Positions 47,090 to 55,939 of a stretch of 64,000 nt of DNA are shown one piece after another. This stretch comes from Sinohyriopsis cumingii. Lineage: Eukaryota; Mollusca; Bivalvia; Unionida; Unionidae. The stretch's first letter is position 1. The number at the start of each line of letters is the position of its first letter. Position numbers and translations under genes: made by a program. The stretch lies in the NCBI GenBank assembly GCA_028554795.2, contig CM068831.1:29664659-29728658 (forward strand). The letters run 5' to 3'. The notes below the pieces were generated by a model. That model was not told where the DNA came from. It did no database searches and saw nothing but the letters and a program-made list of their open reading frames with translations.

Positions 47090-47531
47090 ATGTATCCAAT
47101 GTACCGAGGTGTTGCTCGACAGCAAGGACACGGTTTAGGAGATGTTAAAATCAGCCTTTCGTTCGGTGGCTCCGGTGTTGAAACCGATGGTGACACGCGG
47201 ATTGCACGCCTTGAAAGATGCGGCATTGACACACGGTAAAGAATTTCTCCAAAATGTCATCATTGACAAAGAAAACCCTAAAGAAGCCTTCCTGAGAGCA
47301 GGCAAAAATGTCTTGTTGCAAACGGGCAAAGACCTTTTGGGTCGACGAGAAACTCCTATAAATGCCCTGAGCGCAAGCGAGTCAGGCATTCCTACTTACC
47401 TGACGCCACAGCAAGGACAAGGCAGAAAGAGACGACGAAGAAAACACCCTTTCAACAGACTTCACACTTCTAAAGCTAGAAAGACAAAGAAAAGAAGAAC
47501 CGTTCGAGACTTAGACGTTTTCGGTTATTAA
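47090..47531 (+). pseudogene. pX/pVI-like minor virion protein, one frameshift
   Basis: ATG 47090 gives MYPMYRGVARQQGHGLGD, the short YR...G-G start common to the Polinton gene just before the capsid gene. A frame change near 47140 leads to LKSAFRSVAPVLKPMVTRGL, a helical region, and a very basic end (GRKRRRRKHPFNRL, KTKKRR) followed by DLDVFGY. Glycine-type cleavage sites and a basic tail recall adenovirus core/minor capsid proteins processed by the viral protease. Lies 21 bases before the capsid gene start. Confidence 0.65.
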
Positions 47532-47552
47532 ATTATTGACAGACAGAAAAAA

Positions 47553-48859
47553 ATGATGCACCGAGAGTCTTGCGCCTGTTCCAAGTCGGAACTGGATCTG
47601 TTTGCCATGCCACCCCCTATGATGACCATGGAAGAATCCCAATGGGTCGAATTTCATCCCGTCTCCTCTTTGATGGATTCAGCTCCCATCGAGTTTGAAA
47701 TCAAAGGACAGCCAGAAGATTACATAGATCTGAATAGCAGTTACTTGTACTTGAAAGTGAAAGTGATCGACACGACTACAGATGGTCCCGATATCAAGGA
47801 CGATGATGCAGTAGCCCCCGTCAATAACTTCATGCATTCCTTGTTCAGTGGAGTGGACTTGTATTTGAATAACAAACTAGTCAGTAGCAGCATGGATACT
47901 TACCCTTACCGTGCCTACCTGGAAAATCTCTTGACGTACGGAATATACGCTAAGGACACTCATCTGGATGCCTGCGTGCTATGGAAACCAGACGATGCGA
48001 AAGAGTTCGACAGAATAGGGGATGAAAATGATGGTTTTGAATATCGACGAAACAAAATAAAAGGTCCAAACAAACATTTAGAACTGATGGATCGTTTGCA
48101 TTTGGACATGTGGTTGCAAGAGAAGTATTTGCTGAACGGGGTGGATGTCCGCCTGAGACTGAATCGTAGCAGTGTCGCTTTCCATTTGATGGCTGCAAAA
48201 GATGCCACTTACAAAACCAAAACCGAACAAGCCAGACTCTACGTACGACGCGTGGAAGTGTTACCTAAAGTGGGAAACGAAAACAGTCACACGTTGAGCA
48301 GAACGACCGCTAGGTATCCAATACGTCGTGTGGAAGTGAAAACCTTCACCATTCCCAAGGTCAGCGATCCATGGTCGAAGATCATCTGTTCCAAGGACAG
48401 TTACCCAAACGTTTAGTCCTTGGTATCGTCGAGAATGTAGCCTTCAACGGAGCATTGGAAAAAAATCCTTTCAACTTTCATCACTTTGGCGTATCCAAAC
48501 TCGAAGTCAGTCGCGATGGCAAGACCTTGTGTACTCGGCCTTCCGAACCTGACTTTGACAAGAAGAATTACTTGAGATCGTACTTGTCCCTGTACGAAGC
48601 CACGGGACAGTTAGGAACCAACATCAGTCATGGCATGACGTACGAAGAATATGATGGAGGCTACGCTTTGTGGGCTTTTGATTTCACTCGAGACCAAGGC
48701 AGCGACGAGGGTCATTTCCACCTTATAGAATCAGGCCAGATTCGAGTGGAACTTCAGTTTAAAAGCGGGTTGGAGGAGACAATGAACGTCCTCCTGTATG
48801 CAGAATTTGACAATACGATAGAAGTCAACAGTTTGAGAGAAGTCATTCTAGACTATTAG
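47553..48859 (+). pseudogene. Polinton major capsid protein (double jelly roll), one frameshift
   Basis: Main shell protein, about 435 codons. ATG 47553; PIEFEIKGQPEDYIDLNSSYL and VNNFMHSLFSGVDLYLNNK form the first jelly-roll core: the YIDL...Y and VNN...LFS...V.LN patterns are diagnostic. Then comes PYRAYLENLLTYG, and after a frame change at about 48370, LVLGIVENVAFNG, NPFNFHHFGVSKLEV and AFDFTRDQGSDEGHFHLI from the second jelly roll, ending in TAG 48857. Only one disabling indel is seen in 1.3 kb, so this is among the best-preserved genes of the element. Confidence 0.92.
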
Positions 48860-48864
48860 AAACC

Positions 48865-49237
48865 ATGGAAGATTGTTATCCCTCTTTACCTAGTGGAGAA
48901 ACTTTGGACATGGAATGTGAGGGGACCATGAAAGAAGAATCCCAAGACAAAGACGACGAAGTTATCATGATGAAGTCTCGATGCCCAGAACAAGAAGCCC
49001 ATTTAGTATCCTGTTTTGCTACAGTGCTGGGAGATAAAATGAAGGAATTGATCAAGAAAAATTGCTATGGATTTCAAAACGATCATCCCAGTCAAATTCA
49101 GCACGATAAATGTCTGATGCTGAATCAAGAAGAAAAATTGGACGAGTATATGGACTAAGCTTGGGGTCTCATCGAGATAGAATTCGTGTTTGATCAGTGG
49201 TATAAAGGCTTGCGTGAATATTCTTCTCCTCATTAAC
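48865..49237 (+). pseudogene. conserved small Polinton protein with Cys/His segment
   Basis: ATG 48865, five bases after the capsid stop. An acidic N-terminus is followed by a helix (ATVLGDKMKELIKKN) and CYGFQNDHPSQIQHDKC, a C-x(5)-H-P-S-Q-x(2)-H-x(2)-C arrangement that recurs in a small protein between capsid and protease genes of Polintons. A TAA at 49156 interrupts the frame, which continues with AWGLIEIEFVFDQWYKGL to 49237. It may bind zinc. Function is not known. Confidence 0.65.
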
Positions 49238-49946
49238 GCCTCTGGAGATCCGTCGCATCGAAACTCTCGTGGATCCGGGTAAGAAGTCGGAGCTAAACGC
49301 CTTTTACTTGTCAGACATTTTCCAAGAGAATATCAGGATCGAATTGATCACTTATTATCACCTGTGAAGAAAACAACAACACAAACATGGATACTGGGAA
49401 CTTTATTATCTTTTGAACCAAAGTTCGTACACTGCTTCTTGGAATCCTGTCGTATGTGCTAAAGATGAACTCCGTCAGCGCAAACCTCAAGACCATCAAG
49501 CTTATGTGATCAACACGGACGACAGTCATCTCCCAGGAACCTACTGGGTAGCCGTCTACTTTCCTCAAGAAGGATGTGTGTAATATTTTAATCCCTATGG
49601 ATTGCCTCCTTTGGAAGACGATATCAATGACTTTATGAGAAGAAATGCTCACACCACACGATTCAATAATGTGAAATTGCAAGGCAAAGATTCCTTGGTG
49701 TGTGGACGGTACTGTGTGTATTTTCTGCATCATCGCAGCCTAGGTTATTCTTTAGAACATTTAGTGAATAATTTTGATCGTCATTCTTCTTCTAGAAACG
49801 ATGTGAAAGTAGATCGATGGTTTTGTGACCATTATACTTATCTTTTGTCTCAAGCTAGGAAACGTAGTGTCCATCAATGGCCTAATGACTTCCAACAGTG
49901 GAAATCACAATTTCATTCACAACGTTGTCAGCCCTGTTTAAAATAG
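49238..49946 (+). pseudogene. adenain-like cysteine protease (Maverick), active-site change
   Basis: Maturation protease of the capsid. No good ATG is left at the 5' end; coding similarity begins near 49250 (IRRIETLVDPGKKSELNAFY). Nonsense codons occur at 49363 and 49579. YVINTDDSHLPGTYWVAVYF holds Tyr where the family has the catalytic His (GxHW). YFNPYGLPP carries Asn at the usual Asp position of the Y-F-D-S/P-[FY]-G motif. KDSLVCGRYCVYFL has the nucleophilic Cys. With His changed and two stops, the copy cannot be active. It ends at TAG 49944. Confidence 0.85.
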
Positions 49947-50212
49947 AGTGTGAGTTGAACAAATGTTTGTTATTTAAATTGGATAGTTATTGTTAAAAAA
50001 AATATTTGTTAGTGTTAAGTGATTCGAATACAAATGTTATGTTTTGAAAAAAATGCCTTTGTGGTTTGTTTTGCTATAGGTATCATGATTCATGCTCTTT
50101 GACTTCTTACTATCACTCATATCACACTATTTGAACGTTCCGACTCGAAAACCGTGTAGGGATGTTTTCCTTCACATATCCAGTCTGAACATCCATTGTC
50201 GAAGAAGGCAGA
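49947..50212. other. intergenic segment after protease
   Basis: AT-rich, without an obvious AATAAA. It carries gatgttttccttcac at 50162-50176, repeated at 51072-51086 before the last gene, so it is probably a shared promoter element. Confidence 0.45.
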
Positions 50213-50476
50213 ATGAAAGAGGAGAAGGAACAGAGAAGGAAGAAAGAAGAGAAAGAAAAAAAGAGAGAGATCATGTGTCACCCTATGATGAACCCTGTGT
50301 GCAAGGTGTCACCTGCGGCAAGGACGCCTCCACAGGCAATAGCAGCACCACAGCCTGTAGCTGCACCACAGTCACAACCACAGCAGGAGGTAAGGATGCC
50401 AATTCATCCTAGAGTTATAAATAGGAGAAGAGAAAGGGAAGTCTTCACTATCCCAGAAGACAGAAGATTGGAATAG
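50213..50476 (+). CDS. charged/proline-rich protein with histone-type 3' end
   Basis: 87 codons from ATG 50213: a K/E/R helix (EKEQRRKKEEKEKKREI), then an A/P/Q-rich linker (AIAAPQPVAAPQSQP) and a basic end (PRVINRRREREVF). An alternative start at 50273 would drop the charged helix. No family recognised. Its main support is the upstream gatgttttccttcac element and the histone-like stem-loop 127 bases after its stop. Confidence 0.45.
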   Translation: MKEEKEQRRKKEEKEKKREIMCHPMMNPVCKVSPAARTPPQAIAAPQPVAAPQSQPQQEVRMPIHPRVINRRREREVFTIPEDRRLE

Positions 50477-50602
50477 TGAAGCCACTCAACCCGCCTCTGC
50501 GCTCCAAGTGACAAGGGTGAATTGGCAAGGAGACTGGAGTAGGAGATGCCAGACCAGGAAGGTGCCAGCATTAGATCGGGGCATCTGGAGTTAAATAAAA
50601 AC

Positions 50603-50643
50603 AGCCATTTTCATGGCTAACCAAAACTCTAGAAAAGAGATAG
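50603..50643 (+). terminator. diverged histone-type stem-loop and downstream element
   Basis: AGCCAT-TTTC-ATGGCT (50603-50618) keeps the 6-bp stem, the TTTC loop and the A-rich flanks (aaaac before, aacca after). Two base pairs differ from the copy at 38677 but are compensated. The downstream agaaaagagatag at 50631-50643 is nearly identical to that at 38705-38717. An AATAAA at about 50595 lies just upstream. Confidence 0.72.
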
Positions 50644-50709
50644 CATTCATTTTGCCATTATTAGAATGTGGAGTAGTGTGAATATAAACACTTACTCCAT
50701 TCCTGATAT

Positions 50710-50725
50710 GAGTGTGTGTGTGTGT

Positions 50726-50787
<62 letters not shown>

Positions 50788-50794
50788 TGTGTGT
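50710..50794. repeat. (GT)n microsatellite
   Basis: About 80 bases of GT with two interruptions, inside the Maverick. Confidence 0.95.
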
Positions 50795-50864
50795 GATTGT
50801 AAGCGCTGAAATAGGTTTGAGTGAAGAGTAGATTATTGGATTTTGTAAGTGCTATCGTACGTTT

Positions 50865-51050
50865 GTGTGAATAGTAGATTTGGGTTTTGTTTTTGCTGTT
50901 TAGCGTGTGTGGATAGTAGAGTATGGTTTGGCTTTGCTGTTTAGCGTGTGTGGATATTATATTTTGGTTATGTTTTTGGCTGCTTCACGTGTGTTGATAG
51001 TAGATTTTGGTTTTGTTTTTAGCTGCTTCACGTGTGTGGATAGTAGATAA
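50865..51050. repeat. 40-43-bp minisatellite
   Basis: About 4.5 copies of gtgtgtggatagtagattt followed by a T-rich half ending in gctgtttagc or gctgcttcac. Continuous with the GT repeat, from which it may have grown. Confidence 0.85.
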
Positions 51051-51098
51051 TATGAGAAGAGAAAAGTAGGGGATGTTTTCCTTCACGTCCGCGCTTTT

Positions 51099-51105
51099 TA
51101 TATAA
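51099..51105 (+). promoter_or_regulatory. TATA box of right-edge gene
   Basis: tatataa 52 bases before ATG 51157, with gatgttttccttcac at 51072-51086 just upstream. Confidence 0.6.
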
Positions 51106-51156
51106 GGACCCTTAGCGTTTGTCGTTGGCGCCATTCTACGGAATAACCGATACAAA

Positions 51157-51820
51157 ATGGCTCAAGTGTCTTTTTAATTTAATCTATTGAGAGACATCTA
51201 TTTCTGGATAATGGATGTAGAATATGTTGTAGAAAGAATAGAAAAGGAATGGAGGCATGGAGATACGAAAAACTTGGTAACCAGTCAAGTCAAAGGTCTA
51301 AAGGCAGTCAGAGATCTCATAGCAGGGATGATAGAAGAAGAAGTCAATAAGTCGAGAGGATTCATTGACCCACGTTATGTCAGAGTGGGAAAGTTTGAAG
51401 GAATCACTGGATCATGTCATCCAAGTCCGGTGATTCCTAGAAAACATATTGTACTGGACGGAGAGGAGGAACGTTAAATGGGGGTTGGACAAGATGAAGA
51501 AAGCGGAAGATCTTATGAGAAAAGTGATGGAGGAAGAAGCAATGAAGATCAAAGAGAAATGGAGTAAAGAAAGAAAAGATAAGGAAAACACAAAGTAAAA
51601 GGAAGAGTTTGAGAGGTTAAATAATAATTGGATGAAGATACAGGCCAAGTTCATAGCATTGGGCCATCATGACTGTTTACCAGAGTCAGAAATAAAGAAG
51701 AAGAAAGGATTATTAGGAAAGATAAGGGGATGGATGAAGAAGTGGAGGAAACAGAAGAAGAAGAAGGAGAAACACAAAGGCCCTTTTCAGGGCCAATCCT
51801 ATGCCTCGAAAAGCAATTAA
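51157..51820 (+). pseudogene. right-edge charged protein, broken
   Basis: ATG 51157 reads MAQVSF then TAA, echoing the MAQ start of the left-edge gene at 38080. An open frame from 51187 or 51211 gives YVVERIEKEWRHGDTKNL and AVRDLIAGMIEEEVNKS. Later segments in other frames are K/E-rich coiled-coil candidates (WMKIQAKFIAL; KKKGLLGKIRGWMKKW). The frame runs into the right TIR and through the stem-loop at 51779 without a stop, so the true 3' end has been lost by frameshift. No family recognised. Confidence 0.45.
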
Positions 51821-52070
51821 CTTTCATGCCTCAATTTTTTTATTTTTTTAAAATATATATTATATGTGTTCTATCCATCTTCCATGTTCCATTTCCATTG
51901 TCCCTCTATAGTCCCATCCATGTTAAAATTCCTCATGTTAAATTCCCATTGTCCCTAGACAGGCCCAATCCATTGTCCCCATGTTAAATTCCCATTGTCC
52001 CTAGGGTACAAACTCTGTGCTCCCATGTTAAATTTACATAGTCCCCAAGGTACAACCCACCTATTAACAC
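51775..52070 (-). repeat. Maverick right terminal inverted repeat
   Basis: Reverse complement of 37307-37599, about 95% identical by eye over the outer 215 bases. Similar repeat-type sequence (gaaattccccttgtccctag) continues to about 52105 beyond the matched end, so the left copy may have lost its outermost bases. Confidence 0.92.
51779..51815 (+). terminator. histone-type stem-loop in right TIR
   Basis: caaa, GGCCCT-TTTC-AGGGCC (51779-51794), then aatcctatgcc and tcgaaaagcaa. It has the same 16-nt core as 38677-38692, and faces outward, toward the element end. Confidence 0.7.
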
Positions 52071-52517
52071 TGAAATTCCCCTTGTCCCTAGGGTGCCCCT
52101 ATTCACTACTAACATAGTATATTTTAAAAACAATTCAGAAAAGTACTTAACATAGATGTCGAACTAAGTCCGTTTGTGCTCAAAAAATGAATACAATAAA
52201 TATCAGCACCGTAGCTGTCAAAAACAATGTCGGCACTGAAAACAAAGGTGGCTACTAAACTACTGTGAGAGCAAACAATGATGGTTCTGAATTAACTTTT
52301 GGTTCCGTCTTATACTGGTCTTGTCAAAGCCACATACAAAAATCTTGCTGCCAAGTATATTGCACTCGTCCCCTAGTATTACTCTGGATGTTTCCAACTC
52401 TATTGCAATCTATACATCAGCATCAAAAGTACAAAGAAGTTCATTGACATCTGTTAAATTATTTTGTGAGTTTCTTTGTATGCACTATTGTACATTCTTT
52501 TTTATTGTGTCATACAG
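52071..52517. other. right flank of Maverick
   Basis: A few dozen bases of TIR-like sequence, then unrecognised AT-rich DNA. A 60-codon frame at 52265-52447 has no supporting motif. Confidence 0.4.
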
Positions 52518-52620
52518 CTGACATTTTCTGCATTCCAACCAAAGGGAAATTGCAATTAATATTGCATGAACGCTCAAAGCCAGCCTTTATTCTGCATGAG
52601 TACAGTGGCCTTTATTTCAG
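52518..52620 (+). CDS. candidate Ig-like exon of a second receptor
   Basis: After a good pyrimidine tract and acceptor catacag, 103 bases are open only in phase 1 (DIFCIPTKGKLQLILHE...LHEYSGLYF) and end at donor gtacaa in phase 2. Y-S-G-L-Y-F resembles an Ig F-strand in which the usual Cys is Phe. The next candidate exon needs phase 1, so another exon would have to lie between or one boundary is wrong. Confidence 0.3.
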
Positions 52621-52852
52621 GTACAATCTGTCAAGATTTTGATATGGCGCGTTTGATTGTTTGTTATAACACAATACAATTGTATGTAATCTTAAACATT
52701 TTCAAGACAGATAGCAAGTAGTTCTCCCCTGTATACTTCTTAGTGACGTCATCGATTGCAATAGCAACACAGTCTGGTTGATATGGAATGACTGTGATAA
52801 CAGACTCATATTCGCAGATCGATCATTGGATCTAATTTTATTCCTGCTTTAG

Positions 52853-52995
52853 AAAGATCACCCAAGTCAGAAGAAGATATTGACCATCGCGATCGGGTCT
52901 TTCTCATGTCGGCCATAGTCTTAGTTTTAGTCGTATTCTGGATATATTCTACGTTGGCTTGGCGAGTACATGCAACAAATTGTGTCGGAAAGCAA
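52853..52995 (+). CDS. candidate transmembrane exon of a second receptor
   Basis: Acceptor tattcctgctttag, 143 bases open only in phase 1, donor gtagta, leaving in phase 0. It encodes a charged stretch (RSPKSEEDIDHRDR) and then a membrane-spanning segment (VFLMSAIVLVLVVFWIYSTL). The phase-1 entry is the same as in the transmembrane exon of the first receptor at 28475. With the following terminal exon it makes a plausible short-tailed type I receptor end. Confidence 0.42.
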
Positions 52996-53100
52996 GTAGT
53001 ATGATCATATCACTGAGATCTCTAAGCCAGATAATACTTGTGGCACATAGTAAGCAAGCAGTTTGCTGACGTTTCTGATAAAGTTATACTTTAATTTCAG

Positions 53101-53160
53101 GAACAACATTGTATTGTCTTCACTATTCCCAAGTGTGGATTTCCTTCTGATCAGCCATGA
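53101..53160 (+). CDS. candidate terminal exon of a second receptor
   Basis: Acceptor tactttaatttcag, then 19 codons in phase 0 (EQHCIVFTIPKCGFPSDQ) to TGA at 53158. The phase matches the preceding transmembrane exon across a 105-base intron. It would give a very short cytoplasmic tail without tyrosine. Short, so chance cannot be excluded. Confidence 0.33.
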   Translation, partial: EQHCIVFTIPKCGFPSDQP

Positions 53161-53753
53161 AATTTATGCTTGCTTCTGACCGTAGTTGTAGTAAACAAGT
53201 GCATGAACTTATGCTTTTGCATTTGGTACATAATGGATATTTCATCCTTATAAGTTTTGTGAGGAAACAAATTTACTTCAAATGTAGTCAAATATATTGT
53301 TTGTGCAAACATTACTTTTTGTCACATTTACATATGTTCCTTTTTTGCTCAGCCCAGCGAAATTGGTGGGAAGTATAAACATGGATTCAGTTTATAACGT
53401 TCCCCAAAGGCAAGGCAATGCTAATATGTATGTGTCAAGCTTTTTTATAGCTACATCTTCTGCAGATACAAATGGGCCAGTTCAGAGCAGGCTATTGTGG
53501 TTGGCATGATAGAGTAACATTCCGCTGATTTATATTTCATCTCTTTTCATTTCACGAATTTCTCGAAGCTACCGTTCAGATCCAATTTTTTATACAATAC
53601 GATCTCTTCAGTTAGACGACAATGAGAGAGTTCTCATTATGCTTGAAATCAATATTATCACAACAACCATACTCCTATGGCTTTGCCATCCGTTTATGTG
53701 CAATCAATATAAACTACCAAGTCAAGCCTTCAGTTTTATGTGTGAGTTTTATA

Positions 53754-53756
53754 TAA
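53754..53756. repeat. DNA transposon target duplication, left (TAA)
   Basis: TAA precedes the left TIR and TAA follows the right TIR at 56157-56159. A 3-bp match is weak by itself but fits the TIR ends exactly. Confidence 0.5.
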
Positions 53757-54018
53757 CACTGGTCAACAGTGAAATCATTACTGACTTGAAAAGGCCCTAA
53801 TCTGTAGTATTTTGGTGTGCCGAACACGAATATAACCGTGAAAAATTTGTATTGGCTCTCGTTTTGAAGATATTCATATACCTCATTTTCTATGTTTCAC
53901 TGTGTAAATTTCTCCAGTAGGACTGCAGCAACATCCGGAATAATGATGTAACATTGCATAATACCATCATGCTCACATCATCCACAGTTGATTGCATCAT
54001 TTTCTGATGCAATGCAAT

Positions 54019-54133
54019 ACTAATGCCATGCGGCTGCTGAAGTAAGTTGACGTCAGCAGTGTACTATACATGTGTAGGCCTATTATACTAATGCCAGGCG
54101 GCTGCTGAAGCTGACGTAAGCAGTGTACTATAT
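54019..54133 (+). promoter_or_regulatory. direct repeat promoter of the transposon gene
   Basis: actaatgcca-gcggctgctgaag-tgacgt-agcagtgtactata occurs at 54019-54068 and 54088-54133. The first copy has a perfect TGACGTCA, the second TGACGTAA. The second runs into the TATA box. Confidence 0.75.
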
Positions 54134-54137
54134 AAAG
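54129..54137 (+). promoter_or_regulatory. TATA box of transposon gene
   Basis: tatataaag 114 bases before ATG 54251. Confidence 0.65.
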
Positions 54138-54250
54138 CCCAATCAGATAGGTTCAGCATTTAAAATATTTTAGACGTTGTGCGAGACAGTTCAAGCTACT
54201 GTTACATAAAACTTATTATTTTATCCATTTACGTACAATAAAGAACAGTA

Positions 54251-55939
54251 ATGCCTCGAAAGTGTGTTAATACCGCGGACAATTTTTGCTATATTTGTGG
54301 GGAAGTGACATTTGCCAACCAGAAGAAAAGTATCAATTCTCAAGTGAAGAAGGCATATCATCTTTACTTCGGATGCAAGGTTGGTGACCAAGACAAGCCT
54401 TGGGCTCCGCATATATGCTGTGCTACATGTACAACACAGCTTTCACAGTGGTTGAATTGCAAAAGGTCATCAATGCCGTTTGCAGTCCCAATGGTGTGGA
54501 GAGAGCCAAGCAACCACCTAAATGACTGTTACTTCTGCTTGGTTCCTCCTCTTTCCGGCGGAATAACGAAGCGAAAGAAGTCGAGAATAGTCTACCCAAA
54601 CATTCCGTCTGCATTGAGACCAGTTCCACATGGTGAGGGACTTCCTATTCCAGAACCTCCAGCAGAATATTCTCTTGATTCATCTGACGAAGACAAAGGT
54701 GAGTCGACCTGTTCTTCTCCTGGTCCATCAGCATGCAGTGATCCAGATTTTCACTGTGGTGCATCATCAACCCCACACAGAATAACACAGGAAGAACTAA
54801 ATGACCTGATTCGTGATTTGGACTTATCAAAGAACAAGGCAGAATTGCTAGGATCAAGACTCCAACAATGGAATCTTCTAGAAGAAGATGTCACAATTAC
54901 TGCATATCGAAAGCGCCACCAGCAATTGGAGCCTTTCTTCAGAAAGGAAAGTAATCTGATATTCTGTTCCGATATTGAGGGCCTCATGAATGCTTTAAAA
55001 ATCACTCATGACCCACAAGAATGGAGACTATTTGTGGACTCTTCGAAACTGAGTCTCAAGGCTGTGCTTTTGCACAATGGAAACATTCTTCCATCTATTC
55101 CAGTAGCGTATGCTGTCCACATGAAAGAGACATACGATAACTTAAGGCAGCTACTGAATTCCATTGAGTATAACAAGTACAGCTGGCACCTCTGTGGTGA
55201 TTTGAAGGTAGTTGCCCTTTTAATGGGACTGCAGCAAGGATATACAAAATACATGTGTTTCTTATGCGAGTGGGATAGCCGAGCAAGGGAAATGCACTAC
55301 ATGAGGAAGGAATGGACTCACAGGCAGAATGTAGCCATTGGAGAGAAGAATATCCAACACCCAGCTCTGGTTGAGGCTCAGAAAATCTTGCTACCACCCC
55401 TTCACATCAAACTAGGTTTGATGAAGAACTTCGTGAAAGCCATTGACCGGACTTTGCCAGCATTCCGATACCTGCATGAAAAATTCCCTCGACTCAGCGA
55501 AGCAAAGATTAAAGAGGGAGTTTTTGTGGGTCCTCAGATTCCAGAGCTTTTCAAAGATGACCGGTTCAACAACTTGCTGGAAGGTGACGCGAAACAAGCA
55601 TGGAATGCTTTTCGCCTAGTTTCTACAAACTTCCTCGGAAATGTTAGGGCAGAAAACTATAAGGAACTAGTAGAAGACATGTTGATGAAGTATAAGAAAC
55701 TTGGCTGCAATATGTCTCTAAAGATTCACTTCCTTCATTCCCATTTGGATTTCTTTCCTAGCAACTGTGGTATTGTTAGTGATGAACACGGCGAACGTTT
55801 TCATCAAGATATCGCAACAATGGAACAAAGATACCAGGGAAAATGGTCCACTACAATGCTGGCTGACTACTGCTGGACACTCCTCAGAGATGCTCCCGAA
55901 CAGCTGTACAAGAGACAGGCGAAGAAATCTAAGATGTAG
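54251..55939 (+). CDS. intact transposon protein, putative DDE/RNase-H-fold transposase
   Basis: 562 codons without a break. Residues 1-95 hold a Cys-rich N-terminus (CYICG at 13-17, HICCATC near 54-60, DCYFC near 92-96), probably a zinc-binding DNA-recognition domain. Residues 140-170 are acidic, S/P-rich. From about 180 a large domain carries WRLFVDSSKLSLKAVLLHNG (D263), SWHLCGDLKVVALLMGLQ (D317), a CFLCEWDSRAREMHY Cys/His insert (C336, C339), LLPPLHIKLGLMKNFVKAI and SDEHGERFHQDI (D511/E512/E515). D263, D317 and the final Glu are candidate catalytic residues, inferred from spacing and strand context. The family recurs as uncharacterised proteins in many invertebrate genomes. It is flanked by TIRs, so a transposase role is favoured over a host gene. 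Confidence 0.75.
   Translation: MPRKCVNTADNFCYICGEVTFANQKKSINSQVKKAYHLYFGCKVGDQDKPWAPHICCATCTTQLSQWLNCKRSSMPFAVPMVWREPSNHLNDCYFCLVPPLSGGITKRKKSRIVYPNIPSALRPVPHGEGLPIPEPPAEYSLDSSDEDKGESTCSSPGPSACSDPDFHCGASSTPHRITQEELNDLIRDLDLSKNKAELLGSRLQQWNLLEEDVTITAYRKRHQQLEPFFRKESNLIFCSDIEGLMNALKITHDPQEWRLFVDSSKLSLKAVLLHNGNILPSIPVAYAVHMKETYDNLRQLLNSIEYNKYSWHLCGDLKVVALLMGLQQGYTKYMCFLCEWDSRAREMHYMRKEWTHRQNVAIGEKNIQHPALVEAQKILLPPLHIKLGLMKNFVKAIDRTLPAFRYLHEKFPRLSEAKIKEGVFVGPQIPELFKDDRFNNLLEGDAKQAWNAFRLVSTNFLGNVRAENYKELVEDMLMKYKKLGCNMSLKIHFLHSHLDFFPSNCGIVSDEHGERFHQDIATMEQRYQGKWSTTMLADYCWTLLRDAPEQLYKRQAKKSKM

Larger units (their letters stand above)
37307..52070 (+). mobile_element. Polinton/Maverick (lineage B), 14.8 kb, inactive
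   Basis: Bounded by inverted repeats of about 295 bp. It has the Polinton core set: DNA polymerase B (N-terminus only), FtsK/HerA-type packaging ATPase, retroviral-type integrase with chromodomain, penton-type minor capsid, double-jelly-roll major capsid and adenain-like protease. Several small genes are also present. Base composition of 40-50 kb is clearly less AT-rich than the flanks. Most genes lie on the plus strand with TATAAAA boxes 10-60 bases upstream of their ATGs; a zinc-knuckle gene and a small basic frame lie on the minus strand at the left. Almost every gene has one or two disabling changes and polymerase B is internally deleted, so this copy is defective. No clean 6-bp target duplication was found at the ends. 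Confidence 0.93.

Noticed and set aside
47950-48208. Two overlapping minus-strand frames inside the capsid gene
   Set aside because: Antisense shadows of well-supported capsid coding.
50865-51050. CRISPR-like array
   Set aside because: Units are contiguous degenerate minisatellite repeats without unique spacers, in an animal genome.
37307-52070. Possible LTR retroelement, because of the retroviral-type integrase
   Set aside because: Termini are inverted, not direct, and the capsid/ATPase/protease set is that of Polintons; no reverse transcriptase is present.
54423-55597. Several minus-strand frames inside the transposon gene
   Set aside because: Shadows of the intact 562-codon plus-strand gene.
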